From NCBI RefSeq assembly GCF_021018805.1, contig NW_026960608.1, forward strand, positions 992,001 through 1,056,000: a stretch of 64,000 bases of DNA. The letters run 5' to 3'. Source of the stretch: Prinia subflava. Its lineage: Eukaryota > Chordata > Aves > Passeriformes > Cisticolidae. The notes below the pieces were generated by a model. It was not told where the DNA came from. It was given only the letters and a program-made list of their open reading frames with translations, and ran no database searches. Below are positions 10,901-18,958 of this stretch, one piece after another. A program made the translations under genes and the position numbers. Numbering within the stretch: position 1 is the first letter of the stretch; every line of letters begins with the position of its first letter.

Positions 10901-11290
10901 TCATGTTGTTTCATCTTTCTGCATTATCCACCATGTGAAACCTGGTCCCTGAGCAAGGACAACCCCACAGATGAGTTTTTCTGTACTCGAGGCAGAATTG
11001 ATCCAAACTATCTTTCCTAACAAACCTCTGACATGCACCACTGGGACTTTGTCTCCATCTACTGTATGCAGGGGCTCAGACCAGGCAAGGCCTGCTCGGT
11101 TGGTAGAGCCTCGGGTGTTAACTAACCAGGTGGCCTTTGCTAGATGCTGATCCCAATTTTTGAAAGACCCCCCACTCGGTGCTTTCAAGGTAGTTTTTAA
11201 CAATTCATTGTACCTCTCCACTTTGCCTGCAGCTGGTGCATTGTGGGGGATATGGTACACCCACTCAATGCCATGTTCTCTGGAATCCCA
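10901..11290 (-). pseudogene. pol: ERVL-like integrase C-terminal fragment
   Basis: The minus-strand frame encodes the end of a retroviral integrase core, with EHGIEWVYHIPHNAPAAGK, where the Glu of the next motif (KVERYN) is the expected third DDE residue. The C-terminal domain follows (KVPVVHV, WWIMQKDETT), with the stop at 10901. The core's two Asp residues and all upstream pol are missing. The frame upstream of about 11290 shows no family resemblance, and A-type env begins there on the other strand. Spacing to the PPT and LTR (about 200 bases, no env) suits ERVL. Confidence 0.7.
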
Positions 11291-11640
11291 TAGAACGGAT
11301 TTTTGCTGCCCTTTTATTACCCGGTTTGGCAGCAACAAAAGTCTTTGCTGAATTAAATACATTAGCTTGCTTTGCAACAAAATGGATGAATGAAACTTCC
11401 TTAATTTTGAGTGCTTTAGCTATAGATGTAGATAGTGTGCAATATGTTGCCCTGCAAAATTGTGCTGCTATTGATTTTCTTTAGTTTACTCATGGATAAG
11501 GTTGTGAAGAGAGAGTGATGGAAGATGTTTGGGGTAGATCACTGTCTAGAAGGGTTAGGTTTATCAAGTTGGGTAAAGAGACTCGTTCAAACTGAGCTTG
11601 TCAATTTTGTATCATCATAATTTGTAGTGGCATGGAGTGG
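11291..11640 (+). pseudogene. env: env transmembrane subunit fragment of provirus A
   Basis: The fusion-peptide-like hydrophobic start (FAALLLPGLAATK) lies near 11298. A helical region follows, then the immunosuppressive-like segment (ALQNCAAIDF) and the start of the Cys loop, with a TAG at 11482 and later a degraded membrane-proximal part (SSWVKRLVQTELVNF). The same segment is seen in env of G (near 36590) and M (near 15970). The surface subunit and integrase that should precede it are absent. Confidence 0.75.
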
Positions 11641-11664
11641 ATGGTGAGATGCCACAACCCTCCC

Positions 11665-11865
11665 AAAAGTATCTATTCAGGAAGCCGCTCGGGTGGACAC
11701 ACAGTCACTTAATCCACACACACACCCCCCACGGCTAGTTCAGTGAATGAAAGGCAAGAAGGGTCTTCTGTATAGAGTTCCAGCAGCATTTATTGCAGTC
11801 ACATGCCGAAGGGATCCAGGGACAAAAGACAAGGGTTCAGTGGAGTGTCCAGGGTTAAGAATGTG
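11665..11865 (-). repeat. Possible LTR 3' fragment (R-U5), minus orientation
   Basis: The reverse complement has AATAAATGC near 11780-11790, followed by about 130 bases that could be U5, then GGGTTG and TGGCATCTCACC as a PBS-like sequence. The U3 part is not identified. Weak call. Confidence 0.3.
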
Positions 11866-13650
11866 TGATGGTTTTAGTGTTTACTCTGCTGTGAGGTAGG
11901 ATTTGGAGAAAAGGCAAAACAGGCTTAACTTGAAGTAAACAGATTTTACTAACACACACTAAAACGGAAAAAAAAAGGGGGGGGAATGAAGCTTTCTGTG
12001 GAATTGCATTTTATTGAAATGGTATGCTCTGGCTCACCCCTGGAAAGTGTATGGTGTATGGTTTATCCCAAGTCTGTAACCTCCCCTGCAGTATCGTGTC
12101 TCTGTAACCCCATTGGCTGGAGAATCTATCCGCGCCAATTTCGAATCTCCCTGATAAGGGTGCAAACGGAAAGGGCTCTCTCTCTTTGCTCTGGAGGCCT
12201 CTGGAGGCTCTGCTCCTCTCCCCTTCCCTCTCTTCCCCTCCTTTCCCCTCTCCCTCAGTAACCATGTTGCCTTCCCAGGGTCAAATTCCAAATAAAACCT
12301 CATCTCATCAGCATCTCACCAGCCGTCTAGTCTCCTTGCCTGTCTGCATGCAAATACCAGCTACCATAGAGCTTGGGGGGCCTCCCAGTGAACCCTCCCC
12401 AGGGAACCCTCCCCAGGGATCCCCCCAAATCCAAACCGCTACAGCTTTCAAAACACTTTCCCCCACAAACTGTTTACCTTCTCACAAACAACATGGATAG
12501 ATACAACCTATGATTTTCAGTCAGTTTTACCATTTAAATGTAATCTGTCATCAGTTTGGGACAGGAGTCTCTCTAGAGTCCCATAGAGACATTCGCCACA
12601 AGAAAAAACAGTCTGGTGGCTCCCAATGTCACAAATCTGCAACCGCCCCGAATTTCTGCAGATTGTGCAGTCCCACCCATTAGTAGCCTTTCTTCTGGCT
12701 ACTCATGGGGCTCTCAGCGTATTTAGGGTACCATTTAAAAATGCTTCCTCAAGTATAAAACAAAGATTCTCTTTTTCTATCTATAAAATCATTTCTATCT
12801 CAAAAGAAATAGAGACCTCCTTTTAACTCTAGGAACGAAGGGTCTGAAATCACTTTCCTTCTAAAATCACCTCTATCTCAAAGGCTGAGACCTCCTTTTA
12901 CGCCAGAAGCGAAGGGCTTACTCTGTTCAAAATTCCCAATTGAATCTCAATCATATCAATCCACAGCTTTGTCTAGAACCAGTATTCCCCCAAACAGCAT
13001 TAATATATTACAAGAAATAGTCAGTTTCTCCATGGTTTACACTAGAGAAGTCCAGTCAAAAATGTCCACTTCCTCAAATCCCTTCTTCAATAGCCTTTAT
13101 CAGTTCTTTTGCTGACTCTGTCTCATGCTGTCTCTATGTTTTAAATCACTCTGTCTTCCATCCAGGAGGGAAAGGGGTTAATGACTTTATTTAGGTGTCC
13201 TTTGGGCTGCACTCACGGTGTCGAATTTCAAAGCCGTGCTGATGATCAGGGGTGGGGGGTGAGCATGCTTAGGAATGGCTGATAGAATGCCTTCCCCCAC
13301 CCGCTGGTCCTATCCGAAGTGGAGCTAAACTCAAAACTGCTCCCTTGGGCCCAGGGGGAAAGATCCCATCCTCCCCCAGGCTAACAGCCCTGGCAGCCAG
13401 GGCCAGGGCACAGCCCAGCCAGGGCTGGCCCCTTCCCCCTGCTGCAGCTGCCCCATGAATGTTGCCAGCACTGCCAAGCTACAGCCTGCCCTCTCCCTGC
13501 AGGCAGCAGCTCCGGGAGGCCCAGCCCAGTCCAGGCCCAGAAACCTCGGGGGCCACGGGGCCTGGACTGGGGCCCCTTGCTGCCCACAATATTACCTAGT
13601 GGCCAGCTGGAAGGAAGGGAGAGTAAGTCACCTGGTACCCTTTGATTTTT
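11866..13650. other. Unclassified insertion in env of provirus A
   Basis: It begins TGTGATGGTTTTAG after GTTAAGAA. It holds an A9G8 purine run near 11970-11987 that looks like a polypurine tract next to TGAAGC, a pyrimidine-rich promoter-like stretch near 12170-12260 with AAATAAAACC at about 12290, a two-copy repeat at 12779-12923, and GC-rich noncoding sequence at 13340-13600. No retroviral protein was recognised on either strand. It is bounded by env TM remnants of A, so it was probably inserted, but no target duplication was found. Confidence 0.35.
12779..12923. repeat. Two-copy tandem repeat of about 70 bp
   Basis: Both units contain TAAAATCA, CTATCTCAAA, GAGACCTCCTTTTA and CGAAGGG in the same order, starting near 12779 and 12856, with moderate divergence. 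Confidence 0.7.
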
Positions 13651-14219
13651 AAGCCTGGGGTTTTTTACCAGAGGCGTATCTAACTCTTTAATTGGTCAAC
13701 CAAGCTGTCAACATATGCTATAACTTCTTGAGGAAAAAATAACTCATGCCTCTGCTAAACCACCACAGTATGGGGTCAGGGGCCAATGGTCTGAGGGCAC
13801 AAGGGCAGTGCAAGGGCAGGGCAAAAGGCAACAATCAATAGGGAATATGAGGGCAGACAATCAGTGATGCAAAAACCATTGGGGAAACAGGGAAAGTAAA
13901 TCCCTCTAGAACTGGGACATATGAACAATAGAGGTGGGCAAGGCCATTGGGACAATGGGAAAAGCAAAACTGAGGTAGATTAACATAGTGCTGCAGAGCA
14001 CCATGGAGAAGGCCTTTTTCTCTCAGCCTGAGTGATAAGGCATTCTCAAAGCCTATGGTAGATTCCTCCAGGACATTGCCCTGGAAGTTCCCCTGATAGG
14101 CTCAAGGGCCTCCACAGTAATTGTTTTGCTCATTGTGCCATGTTTGTTATCCTGTTTCCAAAGGGCCTGGCAGAGGATAATAAAAACTGCCTTTGTACTC
14201 AAAAAACAAAAAGGGGGAG
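13651..14219 (+). pseudogene. env: env C-terminal remnant and polypurine tract of provirus A
   Basis: 13651-14050 has no clear homology, probably eroded env. From about 14098 the frame encodes a membrane anchor (STVIVLLIVPCLLSCF) and a basic cytoplasmic tail (AWQRIIKTAFVLKKQ). The frame runs without a stop through the polypurine tract AAAAAGGGGGAG (14208-14219) into the 3' LTR, ending at 14317. Env of G also reads through its PPT into U3. Confidence 0.7.
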
Positions 14220-14220
14220 C

Positions 14221-14622
14221 TGTGATGGCCAACAACAGGCCTCACAGACTGGACTCTGACTTGATCAACCGTATCTGTAAGAACTTGCCAAGCTTTCATG
14301 AGAATGGAATCTTGTAAAGCTGGAAATCTGCTTATTCTCATGGGAAGGAATTCTAAGACCGTGACAGTTACTTTGCACCTGTGAAAACTATCCTGGATTG
14401 TTGGAAGAGAAATGCAAACATTTCTAAAGAAAGAAACAGTAGCAAGCATGTAACACCACTAACGAACTAACCAATCAAATGGGGTAACAACTAGTTACCA
14501 GAGTTAGGCACGTTGCTTTTAGAAAACTATATAAAATCAGGCTGTGAATAACAAAGGTACCTTTCTTTGCTGCTTGAAAAAGAGTGTGTCTTGTCCATTT
14601 CTAACGCAAGGTTACAGGGACA
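14221..14622 (+). repeat. 3' LTR of provirus A
   Basis: It begins TGTGATGGCC one base after the PPT and ends CAGGGACA. The TATA-like box is at about 14527. It is about 98 percent identical to 1045-1445. The next five bases, CATAG, match the left flank TATAG except for one base. Confidence 0.9.
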
Positions 14623-14917
14623 CATAGCACGTAGTTTAGTTTGCTTTGGGAGTGGGAAGTGTTAGAATACTGGGTCAGACTCTGTGACTTGTAGCTCTTT
14701 TCTCAGCTGGTTTTTTTTTTTCTGTTTATAAATAAAAATATGGGGTGAGTATATTCCAACAAAGGCATACAGATACTCCATGACTCCCTATTAGATTTAA
14801 TATTCAAACATTGGCATTCCCTAACAGGCAAAAAGATGTCTCTTATTATGGAAAAATTCATTCAGCTCTGTACAGAGATCTGGCTGGTGCAAAAGTAAGA
14901 GGGAGGATGAGCGTGGC
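14623..14917 (+). pseudogene. gag: Leader and matrix start of class I element H
   Basis: 14623-14769 is leader sequence. From about 14776 a frame encodes a gamma-type matrix start (DSLLDLIFKHWHSLTGKK), followed by two in-frame stops. It is interrupted at 14918 by provirus M and resumes in the same frame at 22114 once one copy of the 6 bp duplication is discounted. Frame continuity on both sides of M is strong evidence that H is the host element. Confidence 0.7.
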
Positions 14918-15473
14918 TGTCACTGTGCCGCTCGAGACCTCTGCGTCTCTGCACCTCAGGCTAGCCCAGACACAGTGTACAATGACGGAAGATCAGCCAG
15001 AGAGCAGCACAGGCTGGGCTGATTCTTGTAGGGGGTTCTTGGTTTCCGAGAGAATCTTCTCAGCAGCGATGGATAACGTGACGCAGGTAGAGGCAGGGAG
15101 GAAGGAGACCGTTGAGGTAGTGACAGGGTTTATTGCACCTGTTCACTGACTCCCAAATCCGGTGGGAGAACTCAGCGACCCGGGATTTTATCCGGACAGG
15201 AGAAAGGGAGTGGTGAAGTACAGCAACCAATGGAAAGTGTATTCGGGGCAGTTACACAGGTGGGAAAATCAAATTGGACCAACTAGGGACAACTGGGATG
15301 AGTTTCACAACGGCGGGAAAAATGATGGACAAATAATGGACTGCTACATAACAGCAGCAGGTGCATGCATTAACACAACTGAGGGAGACAAAGGAATGCC
15401 CATGAGGCTGAACAGGGTATATAAAACTAACTATTACAATAAACTTAATAAACTTAATTTGCACACTGCCACA
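14918..15473 (-). repeat. 3' LTR of provirus M
   Basis: Plus-strand ends are TGTCACTGTGCC and CACACTGCCACA. On the minus strand a TATA-like GATAAAATCC lies upstream of the polyadenylation signal GCAATAAACC (near 15130). About 99.5 percent identical to 21558-22113. Confidence 0.95.
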
Positions 15474-15486
15474 TCTCCCCCTTTTC
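15474..15486 (-). promoter_or_regulatory. Polypurine tract of provirus M
   Basis: The minus strand reads AAAAGGGGGAGA directly before the TGTGG start of the 3' LTR. It is the plus-strand DNA primer site and lies a few bases after the env stop. Confidence 0.85.
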
Positions 15487-15492
15487 TGTTTA

Positions 15493-16150
15493 TTAAGATG
15501 AACAAAACTGGGAAGGAGGAGGCAGATGTTCAGGTTCAGAACAGCTGTCTCCTAACCATGGCTGGGTTGTCGGCCACTGCTCCTCAGGAAGGCATTCGTC
15601 CTCCCAAGGCTCTTCTAAGTCCTCTATTTCTATCTCCTCAAGAACAGTTGCCATGGAAACTTGGTTCACAGCTGGTATTGGGGATGATGTGGTACTAGGA
15701 ATTAACTTATGAATCATCCTTCTGATCAAACATATCACAATTAAGGCAGTTTTAATGATAAATAATATTAACAAACAGGTTTTTAAAATGGATCCAACCC
15801 AACTCGAGACCCCCCAGTTCTTAAAGAGGTCGTTAAACCAGTCCGACGTCTCATCTTTGATTTCGCTCACCCTGTCCCTCATCTTGCCAATGGTCTTCTT
15901 AATGTCCTCAGCATTAGATGACAAATTAAAACAGCGAAGGCCCTCAAACTCCTCACATGTATGTCCATGGAGGAGTAAAAGGTAATCAATTGATGCCTGA
16001 TTTTTGAGGGTCACCTGTCTTGTGATTCCCTCTTCTTTCAGGAGGTCACTCAGGGCACTTGAAGTTAGGTTGGCTTGTTTAGCAACCCAGCACTCGAGGT
16101 GAGCCAATTCTCCCATGGACTTTGCAATGGCGACCCATGACTCCGGCATG
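15493..16150 (-). pseudogene. env: env transmembrane subunit of provirus M (N-terminally deleted)
   Basis: The open frame covers 15493-16197, but only the part below about 16150 is env. It holds the coiled-coil helix region (MGELAHLECWVAKQAN), an immunosuppressive-like segment (KNQASIDYLLLLHGH) and the Cys loop CEEFEGLRC, where an Arg replaces the first Cys of the usual CC pair. A membrane anchor (LKTCLLILFIIKTALIVICL) precedes an acidic, Pro-rich cytoplasmic tail of about 65 residues ending just before the PPT. There is no surface subunit, cleavage site or fusion peptide. The TM type resembles alpharetroviruses rather than classical betaretroviruses. Confidence 0.8.
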
Positions 16151-16180
16151 TAGTGTGGGCACTGCATGGGACTGACACTA
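16130..16180 (-). other. Deletion junction: integrase zinc domain fused to env TM
   Basis: Coming down the minus strand, the pol frame reads CP, then TAG (16178-16180), then CQSHAVPTLHAGV, which is the integrase HHCC end. Within about 20 bases the sequence becomes env TM in another frame (VAIAKSMGELAHL). The integrase catalytic core, its C-terminal domain and the surface subunit are missing here. Confidence 0.75.
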
Positions 16181-18289
16181 TGGACATGAGCCGACAATCG
16201 CCTTGGCCTGTTGACGTGTGAGGTGGAAACGTCTAACCAGGCTTGGCGCGTTCTGGTGGAAAAACTGATGACTGAGTTTCACCTGTTCGAATATGTTAGG
16301 CAATGGGGCTATCGCTGCAGGAGCGGCAAGGGCGTCAGCTCTCCTGTTACCTTCAGCAATAAACCCTGGCAAATCAGTGTGTGATCTTGTGTGCATCACA
16401 TAAAATGGATGCTCTCGGTGGGAGACAAGCTTTACAAGCTTTGAGAGCAGCTCATACAGAGCGGTGTTGGACACCTCTTGTAAGATGGCCTGATCTGCCC
16501 TAAACACCACACCCGCAACGTATGCGGAGTCGGTTACTAAATTGAATGGTCCGGTGAACCTCTCAAATGCCCTAACGACTGAGGCCAACTCAGCGATCTG
16601 AGGTGATCCCATCACCTCTTCAACGTCTTCCTCCCACTGCTGAGTTTCAGGATTCTCCCAAGTCAGAACTGACTTGTGAGAAGCCCCGGACGTGTCCGTA
16701 AAAACTGTCAGAGCTTTGAGGGGCTTCCTGCTCCGGACACTCTGCATTGACAATGTGAATGCTGTTTCTGAATTAAACAATTTGTGGGCCGGCCGATGGA
16801 TTGAAATTTGGCCCGTGAAGGAATCTAGGGCGAATTGCAATGCTTCATTCTCTTGAAGCAGGTGTTCCAACATTAATTTTGTCATTTGGCCTGTCTTCAA
16901 GCCAATTGGCATGTGAATGCACTCAAAATCACAACCGGCCAGATCTTTCATCTGTGCTCTCGCCTTGCGGATGAGCTCAGCCATGAGCTCCTGTGGCTGT
17001 GTCATTCTCTTGGGCTGATGGTGGCTGAGAAAGACCCACTCTGTAATCAGAAGAGGATCTCCCCTGCCTTGGCCCTTATTACCTTGTCTGGGTGTTCTTG
17101 CAGCCTGGTCCCACTGAAAAATGATGCCATGCAGATGTGGCAGCTTTCCTAGGATGATGAAACGGAAAGGCAGGTTTGGGTCCCATCTATGTGCCTGTCT
17201 GGAAGACATTGCTTTTTGAACTTTCTCAAGCGCTGTTCTTGCCTCTGGGGTAAGTGACCTAGGAGAACTCAACTCCTCTCCCCCTTTCAAAAGATTGAAA
17301 AGAGGGGCTAGGTCTTCGGTGGTCAGACCCAGCCAAGGCCTTACCCAATTCAAAGCACCACAGAGTTGATGGGCATCAGCAAGGGTCTGGACTTTCATCC
17401 TGATCTCCAATTTCTGTGGAACAATGGTCCGCTTACCTATCTCCAAGCCCAGGTACTTCCAGGGTGGCATCTGCTGAATCTTTCCTGCCTGCAGCTCGAA
17501 ACCTGCACCAACTAACAAATCTGTTACAAGGTTAAGCATGTGGGACAGTAAATCATCTGTCGGGGCACAAACAAGTATATCATCCATATAGTGGTGGATG
17601 ATTACTTCCTCTGCGGCTGCTCTCACGGGGGACAGCAAGAAAGCGACAAATTGCTGACACAGCACTGGGGAGTTCTTCATTCATTGGGGAAGCACCTTCC
17701 AGTGATATCGCTTCCTTGGGGCCGCTCGGTTGATGGAAGGAACTGAGAAGGCAAAACGTGAGGCATCGTCAGGGTGTAAGGGAATTTGGAAGAAACAGTC
17801 CTTTATATCAATGACTGCCAGATTCCAATTTCGGGGGAGCATGGTTGGGGAGGGCATTCCTGGTTGGAGAGACCCCATATCTTCAATGACATTATTAATT
17901 TGGCAGAGGTCTTGAAGGAGCCGCCACCGAGTTTTGTCAGCCTTGCGGATGACAAAGACTGGTGAATTCCAAGGAGAGTTAGTCTCCTCTATGTGACCCT
18001 TTTTTAATTGCTCCTCCACGAGTTCCTGAAGCGCCTGTAATTTCTCTTTAGAAAGTGGCCACTGTTCCACCCAGACTGGATCATCGGTCTTCCAATTCAG
18101 TCTTTGGATGGGGCGCTTTTCAGCAGCCACAGCCCAAAAATTTTGTGGGGGTTCAGGGATGTCAATTGTGACTCCCCACTGGGCCATGAGGTCTCTGCCA
18201 AGCAGTGGCTCCTCGTAATCCAAAACAAAAGGACGAAGGGATGCCAATTGTCCTTGTGGTCCCATAATTTTCACCACGCTCTTGGATTG
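16178..18289 (-). pseudogene. pol: pol of provirus M: RT, RNase H, integrase zinc domain
   Basis: One frame contains the end of protease ([11 protein letters not shown]), RT fingers ([32 protein letters not shown]), the palm Asp ([15 protein letters not shown]), a TGA at 17681-17683 where family members have Gly (LPQ-stop-MKNSP), the catalytic YMDD (residues 31-34 of the lower frame), thumb and connection. RNase H follows (FTDTSGASHKS, normally DGSG; AEGNRRADALA), then the integrase N-terminal HHCC (LSHQFFHQNAP...CP). The frame ends in TAG at 16178. Protease and RT share one frame, unlike G, where a second frameshift is needed. Apart from the TGA, the RT/RNase H frame is uninterrupted for about 700 codons. 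Confidence 0.9.
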
Positions 18290-18958
18290 TCATGCCACTT
18301 GAAGCCCTCCTACACCCTGGATGTGACCTGCCACATCCTCCAAGGCCCAATGTGACAGCCAATCCTTGGTTGGGATTAATGTCACATCAGCCCCCGTGTC
18401 GAAAAGAAGATCCTTATCAAAGTATTCTCTGCCCACCGTAAATGTACACTTCACCCTGGGCTTTTGTGTTGATACCTTGTGTACTGTGTTGACTGTGATT
18501 GTGCTGTTCTGGAAGCCAGGGCCCCCGTATGGGATGGCCTGTGCAATTATCTGCCCTTTCGGCAAGAATGTGGGTGGGTGAATACAACGCAGCCAGAGGA
18601 TGAGGCGCCTGGGATTGTTGACTAGTGTCCCAGGAAGAACCTCAACTTCCTGCGGAGTGTTTGCAATCCCTGACAATGATGTACTTACCTTCCTCTACCA
18701 ATGGCCAATCGTTGACGCTGCACCGATCAATGGTAGCAAAATGCCAGTCGTGGTCACTCAGAATCAGTGATTCCGTGAGCCGCAATCTGTAAGGTTCATA
18801 CAGAGAAGTGGTTGTTAAAATGGGTTTTGCAATATCAAATTCAGGTGAGAAAAATGTCCCCTCCAATGTATTGTCATAAAATGGTTGACCCCCTTTAACT
18901 CCCCCTATTTGGTCCACCTGATTGGGGTCATCGAGCTGGGTGGACTCGTGCTCCCCCT
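18290..18958 (-). pseudogene. pro: pro of provirus M: dUTPase-like region and protease
   Basis: It is entered by minus-one frameshifting from gag. The upper frame (to about 18690) encodes an N-terminal region (GGQPFYDNTLEGTFF). A one-base frameshift near 18690 leads to a second frame with a diverged dUTPase-like end (FLPKGQIIAQAIP) and the protease active site LLFDTGADVTLIP, with the catalytic Asp present. A TGA at 18290-18292 interrupts the flap region (GVGGLQVA-stop), after which the same frame continues into pol. Were it not for the two lesions the enzyme motifs would be intact. Confidence 0.8.

Larger units (their letters stand above)
6325..11290. mobile_element. Element V: rearranged ERVL-like (class III) element inside provirus A
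   Basis: A plus-strand LTR (6325-7561), a PBS-like site and an ERVL-type gag (about 8230-9942) are followed by a minus-strand LTR of the same family (9943-10696) and a minus-strand integrase fragment (10901 to about 11290). The two halves face each other. This is either one ERVL whose 3' end was inverted or two ERVLs, the second 5'-truncated. Most of pol is absent. The right boundary is fixed only by where A-type env TM resumes, near 11291. It hosts two nested solo LTRs (6520-7082 and 9428-9754). Confidence 0.65.
1045..14622 (+). mobile_element. Provirus A: class II (beta-like) ERV with nested insertions
   Basis: The two LTRs (1045-1445 and 14221-14622) are about 98 percent identical. They are followed and preceded, respectively, by a PBS and a polypurine tract. 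The flanks TATAG and CATAG form a short imperfect target duplication. The interior has a gag matrix starting at 1740, capsid, nucleocapsid, dUTPase/protease, reverse transcriptase to 6324, and env transmembrane remnants at 11291-11640 and about 14050-14215. Integrase and env surface coding are missing. The body is interrupted by solo LTR S1, rearranged ERVL element V, and an unclassified 11.7-13.65 kb insertion. It carries many stops and frameshifts and is not functional. It inserted into element H, since H-type gag begins just to its right. Confidence 0.8.

Noticed and set aside
14811..15149. 112-codon plus-strand frame, similar to one at 21544-21789
   Set aside because: It runs from H gag out of frame into the M LTR; the repeat arises because both are M LTR sequence.
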